In this document: positions 33,087 through 46,075 of the stretch, piece after piece
How positions within the stretch are numbered: position 1 is the stretch's first letter
Layout of the letters: each line of letters begins with the position of its first letter
Assembly: GCA_021234535.1 (NCBI GenBank)
Contig: SFZH01000008.1
Coordinates: forward strand, 22,283,091-22,347,090
DNA from: Stichopus chloronotus
Taxonomy: Eukaryota > Echinodermata > Holothuroidea > Aspidochirotida > Stichopodidae
Length of the DNA stretch: 64,000 bases
Reading direction: 5' to 3'
The notes under the pieces: model-generated
The model's database searches: none
What the model was told of the DNA's origin: nothing
The model's input: the letters and a program-made list of their open reading frames with translations, nothing else
Made by a program: the position numbers and the translations under genes

Positions 33087-33369
33087 AAGGTGTATTGTAC
33101 CTGCTGAACTTGATTAACCAAATTGGGCTTTTAGATACTTTACAGATGCTTCCAGACATACAGTATTTTATCAGAAACCAGCATGATGCCAGCTGAAGAT
33201 CCATAGATGTAGTTTCATCATTACATGTCAAAGACTTGTGAAATTAGTACAGCAACTACACTTTATTACCTAACTGACAGGTAAAAGTTTTCACATTGGA
33301 ACTTCCTACATGTGCAAGCATTGCTAGTCTTTGCTTGGAAGGGAGCTCAAAGTTTGTGCAATGTGCAGT

Positions 33370-33935
33370 TCATGAGGTACTGCAAACATGTTTTGTCTAT
33401 AGTCTGTCTGCAGATGACCTCTGGTGACCTTTGGCATCCACCAAAATCAATCCCAGTCAAGATCTTTAAATGTCCTCCCCACACACTGACTTTGGACTCT
33501 CTTGCACATTCCCTTCAAAAGATACAGTGTTCACAAGCTTTTCACATTATGACTTCTGATGACCCCAGATGACCTTTGACCTACAAGAATACCCTCACAA
33601 TCTCACTTACTTACAGGGGAGTACATACCACCCAAGTTTGAAAATGATGCAACTTGTCGTTTCTGAGATACTGCAAACATAGTTTGTACACATTCTGCCT
33701 GATGGTGACCTCAGATGACCTTTGATCCTTCACCAAAAGCAATCCCAGCCGAGATCTTCATATGTTCTATCAACACACCAACTTTGACCCACCTTGCACT
33801 TTCCCTTCAAAAGCTAGAGTGTTCACAAGATTTTGCTCACACACATACATACATGCACATGCATGCACACACATACACACACACGACATCACCATCGCAT
33901 AGATTCCGTCTGCCTTCGGCAAGGAATCAAAAATA
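33370..33935 (+). repeat. Family A 3' fragment with terminal hairpin
   Basis: Modules with GATGACCTTTGACCTAC-type text, then (AC)n, CATCACCATCGCATAGATTC and a stem-forming terminus (TGCCTTCGGCAAGGAATC) followed by AAAAA, ending at about 33933. The 5' portion of the element is absent. Confidence 0.65.
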
Positions 33936-34651
33936 GAGCTTTTGTTGATTAGTTGATCCTAAAAGAGATCTGTGTCATAAGGAGGAGAAATCAGAGGCAG
34001 GGTAACCTTTCGGACATGCAGTTGACTTACACAAACTAATCTTTTTTAAAGAAACTTCTAAGACACAATTGCTAAATTACAACACTGAGTTTCATAAATT
34101 GCTGAACTGTTTGGTACAGAACTTCTGTTGTGACTGATGTTTAGTTTTTTTTATTTGCTTCATCTTCAGCTTCACAGACATATATCTTGATGCAGATAGA
34201 AGAGGCACTATTCTGCTGTTGAGGACCTTGTAATGCCTTTTTCAAGATAACACCGATGATGTGCTGTATGTTGGGATCTTTGGATGAAGTGTGATTAACA
34301 AAATGAGCATTTGGAGAACACTCTGAAATAAATTAGATGTATGGTTTACTTCACTTTTCAAAACACTGCAACATTTCATCAACTTCACGAAAAGAGGACA
34401 ATAAATTATCACTTCAAAGAAGAACTTTGCAATGTTAATCAGCACAAACTTGCTTTACATAGGTGATTCAAGCTTGATATTGTTACTTTATGAACATGTC
34501 TGTACACCCACCTGGACTTATGCCAATTTGAACATGCCATGTATTCACATTTTTGGTCTTAATAATAATGAATATGAGTCAATTTAATGTTTTGTTACAG
34601 TCTAATGATGAACACATTTATCACTTCAAGGTGACTATTTGAGGAGGGAGG

Positions 34652-35996
34652 CAGGGTTGGAAAACCTTGCGAACCTGTCGAACCTGTTTCGCGGGAAATC
34701 AGCGATGCTCGTGGGAAATCCTGCGTGTCAGGGACACATTTTGCTTTATGAAAAATGGGGGAAAAAAATGGGAAATCTTCAGAGAAACAAAATAAATGAG
34801 GGAGAACAGGGAAAATGCTGTTAAACAAATATTAAAAGAAGCTCTGTTGATCGCTATTGCTTACGATACTCACATAGGCAAATAGCGCATGTTACCTCTA
34901 TACAAATAAACCACGATGTCCAGTATATCCCCCACGACCACGCAAGTAACCAGAAATTATCGCCAGTTTACTTTTAGGCACACTTCAGCCGCCCTACACA
35001 CCCTATGAACCACAGTGCCCAAGGATGATTCGAGCGGAACTCGTGCACAATTTCATCTCTGTCGGTTTCAGTGTCTTTTTTTTTTTTTATTTTCTCCGAA
35101 CTCAGCACAAGATTCTCTTTGCAATTAATGAGAACGGAGTACTTTCATACAGTAGGTTCGTATGTACACAGCATACACACAGTACATAGCGGCACAACAG
35201 ACCCACGCGGCATGGCTTGACCTTTGTACCTTCTTTACATTTACAGTCCTACACACAGATGCAATGGTAGCGCCAAACACCTTTCTGGAAAAGGTAACAG
35301 TTACACGCAGTAAAAAAATTGCCTCCATTAAACCATTTTGAAATATGGGGGATGACTTTTATTTTTAACTTTTTTTTTGGCTGCAAATTTCTGCTGCCTG
35401 TTAATGTTCACAGTTATCAGGGATGAAAAGGTTCGGTACAAATGTTGTAGCTGCAACAGGTGGCTGAATTAGAGTATTATGAATGCCATGAATGTCCACT
35501 TTGGAACAGGTGTTCACATTTTTGCAGTTAAAAACTTTTCGTGGAAACATGCCAGGATTTTTACGGCAAACTCGCAGAGCTGCTTGTAAGTAGCACAGCT
35601 TGTAGTAGTTGACAGTGTATAGTGGTCTATGATCAAGACATTCTAGGCCTATTGCATGTCTATTTAGCGCAATATCAGGCTCAAGTTTCACTCGTCTCTG
35701 ACATTTTGCAAGTGACACTTCTTCACATTTAAAAAGGTACCGTATCTTGCAACAACGCAAATAGCCTAACGTTAAGCTTTCGTGATTGATTTTTCAAATA
35801 TTGTGGAGAGTTTTCAGTTATATTTTTTGTGCTCAGCTGCACAATTTTATCCCTTCGATGTGCTAGGAATCCCAATTTTCTGGGAACTTGCCCTTGAACC
35901 CCCCACCAGGGTTCCACCCCTACACAAATGTCAGCGGGAAATCGGGTGGATTTTCTACTGTGTTCGCAAGAAATTCAGCAAGGTTTTCCAACCCTG
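34652..35996. mobile_element. hAT-like non-autonomous transposon (1345 bp)
   Basis: Termini CAGGGTTGGAAAACCTTGCG and ...GCAAGGTTTTCCAACCCTG are inverted repeats, with further inverted similarity inward (TTTCGCGGGAAATC against the inverse of AGCGGGAAATCGGGTGG). The flanking 8-mers GAGGGAGG (34644-34651) and GAGGGGGG (35997-36004) agree at 7 of 8 positions, as expected for an old 8-bp hAT duplication. The interior has a 119-codon minus frame (35401-35760, Cys-rich) and shorter frames, none recognised as a hAT transposase. Confidence 0.7.
35401..35760 (-). other. Unassigned 119-codon frame inside the hAT-like element
   Basis: Unusually long for this AT-rich region, with Cys/His-containing text (KIRYLFKCEEVSLAKCQRRV; VFNCKNVNTCSKVDIHG) and ending at a stop at 35401. 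I do not recognise a domain. It could be a remnant of the original transposase N-terminus, captured host sequence, or chance. Confidence 0.3.
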
Positions 35997-36506
35997 GAGG
36001 GGGGGGGGATGGTGTATCAGTGTCCAGACTTTCATTTAAAGTCAATTTAAAATATTGTTTGTTGCTATGCTGACAGCTGATGTTTTTCCTTTTTTGGTGG
36101 GAAGTTGGAGGAATTATCCATGCATGGCTGCTGTATTGGTTTGTATTATCTTTGTTTGGGGTTTTTAACATCCTGTTGTGTAATGATGTCATATTTTACT
36201 TCTGATAATGCAACGTATTATGATCAATGTTATTGACCAGCAGGCACCATCTACAATACAAATTTTCCGGATGTGGCGTAGAAGCACATGGAAGCTTGGC
36301 GCATGCGATGGATACTCACAAGAAAGTCCCACACAAAAACCTACTTAATTTAAAGAAAAACCTAGGAATACGTGAAGTAGGTAGCCCATACCTCTCTGCA
36401 GGCTAATATATGATCAAGTCTGCTTTAGTGCTATTTAGTCATTTCCATTCTAATTGCAGGTAAACATTTGCTAACAAATAAAAAAAGTTGCCATTTTTAA
36501 GGATCT

Positions 36507-36706
36507 ACAATCTTGGACAAAATTGTTGGGACACTTTGTCGTATGTTGCAAATATAATACTGAATTTTAGGTGAGAGGATAACATGAAACCCCGCGCCCC
36601 TTTCCAATGTTGCGCTATAAAAGTGAATGTACCCTTTGAACAGCAATACTATAGCGAACATTGAACGGGGGCGCGGGGTGTCCCAAGGTATTTTGTCCTA
36701 GATTGT
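36507..36706. mobile_element. MITE D, copy 2 (200 bp)
   Basis: Left end ACAATCTTGGACAAAATTGT, right end GGTATTTTGTCCTAGATTGT, in inverted orientation. The interior GAAACCCCGCGCCCCTTTCC is shared with the other copies. It lies at the left border of family B copy 2. Confidence 0.8.
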
Positions 36707-36709
36707 CTG

Positions 36710-38290
36710 AGTTTTTTGGGAGCAATTTTGGAGCGAAATTTCGAAAGAAAATTGAACATTTTTGGACAAGGGGCATCATAAAAATTAGTTATCGGGGCCT
36801 ATGGGTCTGCGGATTTTCAAATGAAAGTATTCTGAATTTCGACTATGAACATAACAAGTTTAATTTTAATTTTGGGGGTTTATTTGTATATGTTTTGTTG
36901 GAAAGGAGTGATCATGAAAGAACAGATTGTTTCATGGTTTTGTATGCGGACAGAAAAATTGCATTTAGAAATAACATTAATGGGCAGCTGTTGCATTGCC
37001 TTGCAACAGAAGTGTTACTGCAATTGTAGAATGCTGGTAAGAATCCCAGTTATACTATATTCTGAAGTAGCTCCACGCTCTACCAAAATGCGTTAAAGTC
37101 AGAACTGTAGATTCAGCTCAATATTAAAATAAATGGTAGAACGTTAGTAAAGGCTGGTTTTTTACCTTTTCGGCCACTAAATCAAGATTTGTGACTGCAA
37201 TTTTTACATTGCATGAAACTGGTAACATATGTAATCTTCAGTCTTGTAATCTATGCAATTTTTCCATGGGTTGCTTAAATTTTCCTGTCAAAACATTTGG
37301 TGGAACGTGGGTTTCATTAACCTATACTGTCGGACGCTGTTGTTAGGTCTAAGTCAGCTTGGATGTGGAGGCCGGGGTTCGATTCACGGCATGACCATAG
37401 TGTTTTTCACTGCTCAATTATCCATTTATAAACTCAAATGTCTGTTAACTTCTCATTTTTCATTCATTCATATACAGCATAAGGTAATACATATATGTAT
37501 ATTAATATAATGATATAGCTCTAACAACAAATATGTACTCTGAAGTCCGTTGAAACTGCTCAAAATGACTGACATATTACAGTGCACCATGTACAGTACA
37601 ATAGAATGGGTGCCACAATGTCACTGTTATGTGAATATGAGCAAACGTCACATTTATTAAATTTGCATTTTAGGGGTCTATTTTGTATAATGATAGTACA
37701 CTTTTTACCCAGATTAACCTGCAAGTCAGTCCTAACAGACATTAAGTGTTGTTACTTTAATACCAAACACCACGTCATCACTGTGAACAATTTGAATAAA
37801 TAAGACATATACATCGATCTTCTTCAACGGACCACTCACATGTTATTTTTTGGGGGGTGTTTTTTTGTTTTTGTTTTCTTTTTCTTTTTTACCAGTCTCA
37901 ATATCAGAGTTTGAGCCGAAAGTACATCATTTGTATCATACAAAATGTTTTAAAGTAGTTTCATGGTTGACAAGATGCATTGGAGTTATAATGTTACCTC
38001 CCAATGACTGCATTTTATTTAGCACATTTAGTGCAAATACATCAATTTGACTGACTTATTCCTCCCCTTACTCTGTAATAACATGGACAACATTCACACA
38101 ATAATGTTATTACAGTAAACCAACCTCAATATAGACCCCACACATGCCGAACATGCACTGCTGACGTTTCTTGTTGCAAGGAATATCACCCCCCATTTTG
38201 CCGTTTAACTTATTTCAAACTGACGATTTTTCCTGTGAACCGCGCATGCTTCTAACCCCTTGAAATTCTAAGACAATCTTGGACAAAATT
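36710..38290 (+). repeat. Family B dispersed repeat, copy 2
   Basis: Collinear with 5690-7150, as described there. It contains GCCGGGGTTCGATTCACGGC (37370-37389), a B-box-like block within a short palindrome. It ends near CAATCTTGGACAAAATTGAC (38273-38292), a MITE-D-type terminus in the same orientation as that at 36507. No transposase was seen; a frame at 36661-37029 spans the MITE/family B boundary and is not convincing. Confidence 0.6.
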
Positions 38291-39020
38291 GACTGGTTAC
38301 CCTATTATTTGGTACTTAACACTGTTACAAAGAATCACATTTTCTCTTTGAATTATGTTAATATTTTGGTTCAACTATTGAAGTGACGACCACAAATGTT
38401 ATGCACCTTAAGTTAATTGCTGCAATTAAATCATGCAGAAACTTGTGTTGTAACAATAGCTTAGCCACTGCGGTCTCAGCCATGAAGGAGACCAGGTAAT
38501 TTGTAATGGTCTGTACTAGGGAGGGAACCATTACAAATATGTCTGCAATGCTATTCTGTGCCAAACACATCTATTTATATTAAAGTACCACACATCAAGC
38601 TCTGTACAATCATAAACTGACAAGTTTATATAACATTCAGAACGACACTTTTTGCAGAAAATATAGGCAAATGACTACACTATTATGTAAGAATTCTGTT
38701 GGTTATCTTACTCACTCAGAGAGCAAACAAGAATACACTTGTATGTAAAATATTCCTGTCTTACTGTAGACGGTAACATTATGCATTTTTCACTTTCCTC
38801 TTTCTTTATTTAACGCTCTTCCTTTAAATTGTCAAATCCAATGAATTGAAATAATGGCAGAAGGGTAGCATAGCTGATACAACGGCAGATATATCTCTTA
38901 AGACATACACTCTACGTCAGATCTTCTTAATATTGGTTTGATGTTAATGTTTGTTAACACTTAACTTCCACCATGTGAAGGAAGTAATTAATTACACAAT
39001 TTTGTCACTTCATATCTCAC
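38291..39020. other. Intronic sequence without recognised features
   Basis: No element termini or exons were recognised between the family B end and the exon at 39021. Confidence 0.35.
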
Positions 39021-39109
39021 CGAGTATGTCTCTCTTGCTATAACTCTCTGTCTGGATACAAACGATTTATCTGATTCGTTGGGCCTCTTCAACAAGGGAG
39101 GATTAGAAA
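39021..39109 (-). CDS. AFAP-like exon: Ser/Pro/Arg linker
   Basis: An 89-nt exon between acceptor TTTCAG and donor TCG|GTGAGA. It enters with two bases, which complete a Val codon with the G left by the 57565 exon, and ends in phase 0. The translation is SNPPLLKRPNESDKSFVSRQ followed by RVIARETYS, with no recognisable domain; low-complexity linkers at this position are expected in AFAP proteins. An A(14) run on the plus strand at 39120-39134 lies just upstream in the gene's intron. Confidence 0.68.
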
Positions 39110-39231
39110 CTGAAAGAGCAAAAAAAAAAAAAAATATTTCTGCATTTAAAGAGAAATTATCAATGAAGCAATAGCAAACTACGGTTCTAAACTTAAGAAA
39201 GTAATAGTGAAAACAATCATGAAACAATCAT

Positions 39232-39545
39232 GAACCAGAAAGCCAAAAGGCTTTGTGATTCCTTGCTACATGGTTATATTACAACAAACATGAATTATTC
39301 ACATGACAAGTATAAGATCAACTGCAGTTATTTTTCTCAATACACCACAAGCCTTTAACCCAAAATTACCTTTATTTTGGTGACCTAAAAAGATCGCGAC
39401 ATTTGACGTCCACCAAAAGCAACAGGGATCACCTACCCAGGCCATACAACCCACACATCAAGTACAGTATGAGTACGATATCAGTCAACATTATCCCTGA
39501 GCTCCAAGAAACACACAGTAATCAATGCTGCTTCTAGTCTTGCCT
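39232..39545 (+). repeat. Family A 5' terminal fragment
   Basis: Begins ACCAGAAAGCCAAAAGGCTT then TGTGATTCCTTG, the family A 5' terminus, with modules after 39360. It is separated from a 3' part at 40190-40831 by the BEL/Pao relic, so the two may be halves of one interrupted element. Confidence 0.6.
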
Positions 39546-39589
39546 GTTGTTAGTTGAATCAAATAACTCAACCTTACCTCATCTGAACT

Positions 39590-40080
39590 CAGCTTGTCCT
39601 GCCATATTTACCTCAAAATTCTTCATAAACAACCAGAATGTTCTTGGGTCTCCATCGTATGGTGGAATTTCTGCCTTAGGCAATTCCAACGCTAATTTGA
39701 AACTCAATTTCCTCCTTTAACTTTTTCAATGCTTCCTCCCTCTCCTCAGTATAATGCTTTTGGCATTCCAACATCCTAGCTTTCTGCTTGCTCAAATGCT
39801 TCATCAGACAACAGCCCAGCCAGATCAGCATGAACCTCTTCCATTGCCTCAAATTGGCGCTCTGCCTTTTGCAAATTTTCCTTTGTCGACTCTGCAATAA
39901 TTTCTTCCTTGTTACAAGTAGCTTTTAACACACTCAAAGTCCTCATAAGTTGACCCTAAGTTATGATTTCTCCTCAATATTTTTGCTTCCTCCATCCTTT
40001 CCGACACTGTGAAATATGATTGAAAGCACTCCAATTTGATTGTTAAGAAACCTTGTTCTGCTACCAGCTGTTCCTCTGGA
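39590..40080 (-). pseudogene. BEL/Pao retrotransposon gag relic
   Basis: Minus-strand text reads as a degraded gag in several frames. A helical part has KLECFQSYFTVSERMEEAKI, then NKEEIIAESTKENLQKAERQ and GLLSDEAFEQAE ending at a stop; then (shifted) MLECQKHYTEEREEALKKLK; then LPKAEIPPYDGDPRTFWLFM with KNFEVNM. The last motif (LPKxExPxYDGDPxxFWxFxxxF) is characteristic of the DUF1759 gag segment of BEL/Pao elements. There are at least two frame disruptions, and no protease, RT or LTR was seen nearby. Confidence 0.7.
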
Positions 40081-40189
40081 TATTGATATTATCCAAATAA
40101 ATGACAGAACAGATGGTTTTTTTCTTTTCTTCATTTTTTTATAAACCCATTAACATTCCAATGCATGAATTGATGCCACCTTGTCTATC

Positions 40190-40831
40190 TGACCCCATGA
40201 CCCCCCATACCAAGGCTATCTCTCTGGACAACTTATCGGAGGCCCCTCACACTAGAGGTTACTCACTAAGTTACAAATGCAGTGTAGCCTTAAATCTGGA
40301 GCAAAAAGCCTCTGATGACTTCAAATGACCTTTGACCTCCACTACAAACAAAAGAGATCATCTACTTAATGTGAGAAAATGTAGCCCATATGCTTTTCAA
40401 CTAATTTGTATGGTAGTTTATAATAACCACAATAATGGTGTTTAGGCTATTATTATTGTTTTATGGTGAAATATTATCCCTTCCTCTCTATTAATAAGCA
40501 TTAAATTTCACAGGGTCGTGAACCTGTTAATAACAGACAACCTTATCAAGTTCAAAACAAATCTGACCCATGGATAAGGAACTATGGCAGTTTTAACATT
40601 TTTTATGTTTTACCCCATAACCTCATTAATATGCAAGATTTGGACACCAAAAACAATAGGGATCATCTACTCAATGTGGGCAACCTACATGCCAAAAATG
40701 AAATTACTCAGAGTTACCTTTCTTGAGATAGAGTGTTTACGAGCAACCGTCACAAACAGACATGCACACACACACACACGACATCAGGACTGCATACAGT
40801 AGATTCTCCTGCCTACAGCAAGGAATCAAAA
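40190..40831 (+). repeat. Family A 3' fragment with terminus
   Basis: Modules (CAAATGACCTTTGACCTCC at 40322) followed by GTTACCTTTCTTGAGATAGA, (AC)n and the terminus TGCCTACAGCAAGGAATC then AAAAAA at about 40809-40832. Confidence 0.6.
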
Positions 40832-41039
40832 AAACAGGGAAACTAATTAAAATGCAATCTTTGTGACTCAAGCAATCTGCTAGACTCAAGCATAGAAGTA
40901 CTACCACAGTAATGATGTGCATGACTGTGTTCAGGCACTGTAATGTGCAGTACTTGAATAGTACATAGGTACAGTGTAGATACTCTACTTGCTAAAGTAT
41001 TCTCAAACTGCTGCACATCTGTATTCTTCATACATGGCA

Positions 41040-41370
41040 GGAGAGCCATTCATTGGGATAGCCATTCATAAAGGATAGCCACTTCATAGAGGAGAGCCAT
41101 TCATTGGGGACAGCCATTCATAGAGAACAGCCAATCATTGGGATAGCCATTCATAGAGGATAGCCATTCACTGGGATAGCCATTCATAGAGGTGAGCCAT
41201 TCATTGGGGATAGCCATTCATAGAGGATAGCCAGTCATTGGGATAGCCATTCATAGAGGATAGCCATTCATAGAGGATAACCATTCATTGGGATAGCCAT
41301 TCATAGAGGAGAGCCATTCATTGGGGATAGCCATTCATAGAGGATAGCCATTCATGGTGGAGTGACATTC
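41040..41370. repeat. Minisatellite, GATAGCCATTCATAGAG unit
   Basis: About eighteen short blocks of GATAGCCATTCATAGAGGA alternating with GAGAGCCATTCATTGGG; the higher-order period is about 34-66 bp. Confidence 0.85.
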
Positions 41371-44300
41371 ATGTCAAATTGATGTTACTTTTCTATAGTC
41401 TTTATTCTTACACATGAGCCATGACAATGTGTCCAACAAGTAAAAAACCTGCCAAAAATTGGACCATTTGAAGCAAACAAAAATTACAATTTTCAGTGTA
41501 CAATTTTTGCTACTTACAAGTTTTAACTACATTGGGGATGCAAAACGAAAAACCTTGAGTATTGAACCAGACAAACAGGGAAGTGTTGTACACTATGTAA
41601 TTGTCAACCAAGCTTTTGGGTCAAAGGTTAAAATGAATACTATGTAAAACAATATTGTGAAATGCATGAAATAATCGATACACATGATAAAACAACAGCC
41701 AAATACAGACCAGTATTACTATACTAGGACATACACAGAGAAACTAATGCAATGCATAAAAGTTAAGTACAATATAATGTACAAGAAGTGACAAATATAT
41801 TATTCACACTGCACTTTGCGAATGCATCATCTTGATGGACACAAGTTAGTTTCGCTATTGTACCAATTGCAGAAAATGTCACAAAAAGTGAAACATCAAA
41901 AAGAAAAATTACACTGTTTACCTTGACTGGAATGCTCACTGGAAAGTGTAAGGTATAGTATAAGGTGGTCCTGCCTAGCACTAGACCGTCACATACAGTC
42001 CATATTGTATTGAATCTCATTAGCAATTATTCACTAATACCATAAACCTGCAAACCTGTAATGTGTTCATTGTCTTACCCTTACGCACCCACCCCTCAGA
42101 TGGCCTTCAATGTTTTCAGCACATCAAACAAGGATGTGCAACCTTTGATTCACAGGCTAACTGCAGCTCACGGCCCTGCTTCTGCATAACAATTTTCAAT
42201 TTGAAACCATCACTGAATTGTCAACTTTGTTACATATACATGTCAACTTTGTTAATACTGGTACTCAGTATAAGTTTACATTAGTGTTATTTATTGAATC
42301 TCCATGTGGGAAGTATGATTTCAGTTCGGATTTATTCATATCAATAAGTTTCTGTTTAGACAGGTACTTGTGAAAATTTGTAACAAACATGGCTTCTCAT
42401 CTCTGACTATAAAGAAAGAGGAAAGTGAACGAAGAAATTCAGGAAAATTTTAAGGTAAATGGATAGGAAAAGAAACTTCTTCATCTAGATGGTGCTGTTG
42501 GAGTAACATTTTTTTTTTGGGGGGGGGGGATGAAGGTGAGATGCAACCTCATACTCTTTTTTGAGGAGAATTCTCTTCTTCTTTGAGGGTGGCAGCAAAC
42601 ATGATTTTTCCTGATGTGTGAAAGGCTGCAAAACAAAGTATGACACAGTGGACATATCCCCATGCCTTACCTGTAAACTGTTTGTCTCTGCTTGTGCACA
42701 AAGTCAGATGGTTTCACTCATACAGTACTGTATTGTACTCAATAACCTATGGATTCACTAGAAATGTGAAAATATTACTTTGAAATCTTACTGTATTCTA
42801 TAAGATACCGTACATTATAGGGCAATCTAAAGAGAGAGGATAAAAGGAGCATGTATAATTTGTGACTAATTGGTTGCAGTACTACAGTTTACACAAGGAT
42901 AAGCCTGTTGACACTATATATGGTTTTGTGAATACTATATTCCTTAAAGCAAAACACACGCAGCAAAATCATACCCAACTGCAATGGTCAGGATTTTAAA
43001 GCCCATCAATAAATAGATTGTCCACAAATAATGTATTTTATGGCTGTCTCAAAAGAAATGCAATGATCTTTATGGCTCTAAAATTCCACTGTCAAGTGCA
43101 TAACTTCTGCCTGTTACACTATCAGAATGTATACAATATCTCTTGCAAGTATTGCTTTTACATCACTGAATTGATGCCATTAATAATGACAATTTCATTC
43201 ACATCAGTGCATAAGTTGGATTGGGAATTTCCTACAATTCATGGTCATAAGCAATGTTCCTGCCTTGCATCTAATTATGAACATAAGTCCTGCCTGCCAT
43301 TAGCATTTTAAACTCATGATTGGCTGTAAAGTCTATACAGAATCACTATGCCAACTTATACACAATATATTTCATTTCAAGGCTGTCAGTCATTTGACAC
43401 TGCAGTCCATCATGTGGTGCATAGACAGCTTGCTCAAGTTGAAACTGAGGAGGCGAGCAACAGGTGAAAATTTCCTGTTGAAATAGTACAGTTACTTACC
43501 CGCTTCGAACGAAAAAAGTACTGTACGATGCACATACGGTAGTGTGATTGTATTATGAAAGTTATGTTGTTTGTGTGTGTTAACTGCAGTGACAGCGAAT
43601 TTGTTTCTCTTTCTGGAGAAAGTACGACAAAGCAAGACAAGGATTCAATGATTTTATGTGACAAAATAATTTGTAAGTAATGTGCAGAAATCAGATCACC
43701 TGACTTAAGAATTTCTAGGCCGCAAATGGCGACTGGGTATGTTGACACATGATTCCATTCGCAAAAAGCTGTTGGCTGATTTAGTGCTGTATACAGCAGT
43801 GCTCTCAAACCCTGTTGAAGCTGCACCAACGAAATTTTTTACGTCACCGTTTGATAGTTTTTTTCAATGAATTTACGTGAAGACATGAATACCAGTTACT
43901 GCATTACTACCACAGTATATAGGGCACAAAACCTGTTGTTTGTCACTTTCAACAAGGCACAGAACCTTCTTTTTAGAACGTTGAGCACAGAGTCAACTCC
44001 TCTAAAATATTTCAGAGCTCTTGTGAAATTGTACACACAAATATCAGACTTACTGTAAATACAAATCTCAGAATGTTGATAGCCACAAAATTTTCAGCAT
44101 TTTCAGCACTGCTGAGCGTAAATGACTTTAGACCATCCCAACTTTAAACCGACAGATAAGTTTTTTACTTCACTATGTGAACAAGTTCAGGTGCAAGAAA
44201 GATATTTTGTATGATGTACGTTAATACCAGCTGGCAAGTACAACCAGGGGCCACTATTAGATGGTCCAAGGGTATAGTCAATTACAAGTACTGTACACAA

Positions 44301-45390
44301 TGGAGTCTATGATGGCAGGAGGTCTAAATCATTGTCCAGTTTTACTTTTTCACATCTAGCATCAATATTATGATCAATTAATCATCAATGAGGGATTTGA
44401 TCTTTCAAAAAAATTTGAAGAAAGTATATAGTTGTCACTGGCATTCCAACCCTAAAAATTTATCCTATAAAGAGATGGCGATTCACCAAGATCGGCTGCT
44501 CACTTAGCTGAATGTAGCTGAATGTATCAGAGAGTATGACCTTCAGGTCAACAATTAGAATGAGCACTGGTCCCGGTCCCTCCATTGAGGGAAGAGGCAA
44601 AGGCCTAAAGTAAATCTCAGAGGAGGAATAAGTCAGGCATTTACACTTGAGATGTTGATTAAAACACAACAACAAGTAACAAGAAATGTTTATGTCAGAA
44701 AATGGACCTTTAAGATTTTTGTGAAGAAACTAGTGAATTGCAACAAAAGGGCACTTTAAAACATATTTTATTATCAGATACTACAGATGGCTGAATCAAT
44801 GTCAACTACTGAATATAGCTCATAGGAGAAATGGTAGCCATCTCTACCATGGTTTCTACTGCTTGACTCCATTAGTTCAACAGGAATATGGCAAGCAAAC
44901 AGGTGACAGTAAGTCACACTGAACATGACCTCTGCATTCAACTTTTCATGGTTTAACAGAATTTGATATGTGACAGAACAAAACCAAACCTTTTACAACC
45001 ATCTTGAAGAACTGCCTTCCACACTTTACACACATCCATGATCCATTAATTAACTGTTCTGTATGTTTTAGGATCTAGTCGTGGTATGACTGTTTCAGCG
45101 ACAGTTAAGATGTTTGTTAGCAACACAGAAAAGTTCCAGGTACTAGGGGTTACAAATTACAGTACACGAGAGAGACGCCACAACAGAAGGAAGTCCAGAG
45201 AGATATTCCACCTTTGATTTGATCAGAGTTCCATTTATGGATTTGATGATTCGACTGGCACACGCAAATTAATTTGAATTACAGTAACTGATGATGAAGA
45301 CTGAAGAAGAGAAACGAAAGGATGGAGAGTTCACAACAGTGACACGTACAGGCCTACATAGTTGTTAAGGGTTTGACGATCAGACTGCCA
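41371..45390. other. Intronic sequence, one unassigned long frame
   Basis: Mostly without recognised repeats. On the minus strand 43434-43829 is open for 131 codons and contains a strong donor-like GCGG|GTAAGT at about 43502. It could be an alternative 5' exon of the AFAP-like gene or chance; the peptide (ALLYTALNQPTAFCEWNHVS and on) is not recognisable and contains no PH or helical AFAP segment. A G9 run lies at 42521. Confidence 0.3.
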
Positions 45391-46075
45391 GGGTCGACCT
45401 CATGGTGAAATCACAAGGTGTTCAAGTTACAGTCTTTCAATATTTCAAAAAGTTCTGCCTATCCCATATGACACCTGACCTACACAAAAACTATGAAAAA
45501 GGAAGATGGAGCAATATATCCTTACTCCACCACGTCAATTGACACAATTACATGTTCCAATGTAGGAAATGGGTGGTTTTTAAGGTATTTATGTTTTGAC
45601 CTCTGATGATCCCATATGACCTTTGACCTTAACCAAAAACAATCGGGACCTTCAACTTATTATTGTGAAACACATGCCAACTATGAAATCGGCACTACAT
45701 TTATGCCCACCTCAAGAAATGAAGGTTAAAAGGAAGGACTGGTTTCCATCATTTGCTGACCACAAATAATGACATCTGCCCTTTGCAAAAATCACTGGAA
45801 AATTGTTATGCAGTGTTACATCCATGTACCCCACCCATAACACAATGTCCACAATATTTGGGTTCTGCAAATATTAGACTTTTATGAATTTCACATTTCT
45901 ACCTGCTCAGATCCCACATACCTTTGACCTCCATCAAAAACAACGGAGATCTTTCACTTGCGATGTGGAAGCCACATGTCAAAAGTCAGTTCTGCAAATC
46001 ACTACCTACAGTATCTCAGGATATTGAGGTTACAAGCAAAGGCGACATACAACATACACACAAACACCGCCCAAC
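45390..46075 (+). repeat. Family A fragment
   Basis: Three to four modules (CATATGACCTTTGACCTTAA; AATCGGGACCTTCAACTTAT; AAGCAAAGGCGACATACAAC), strongly diverged and without a terminal hairpin. Confidence 0.55.

Noticed and set aside
36661..37029. 122-codon plus frame as a transposase remnant
   Set aside because: It crosses the boundary between MITE D and family B, has no transposase motifs, and is not conserved as an open frame in family B copy 1.
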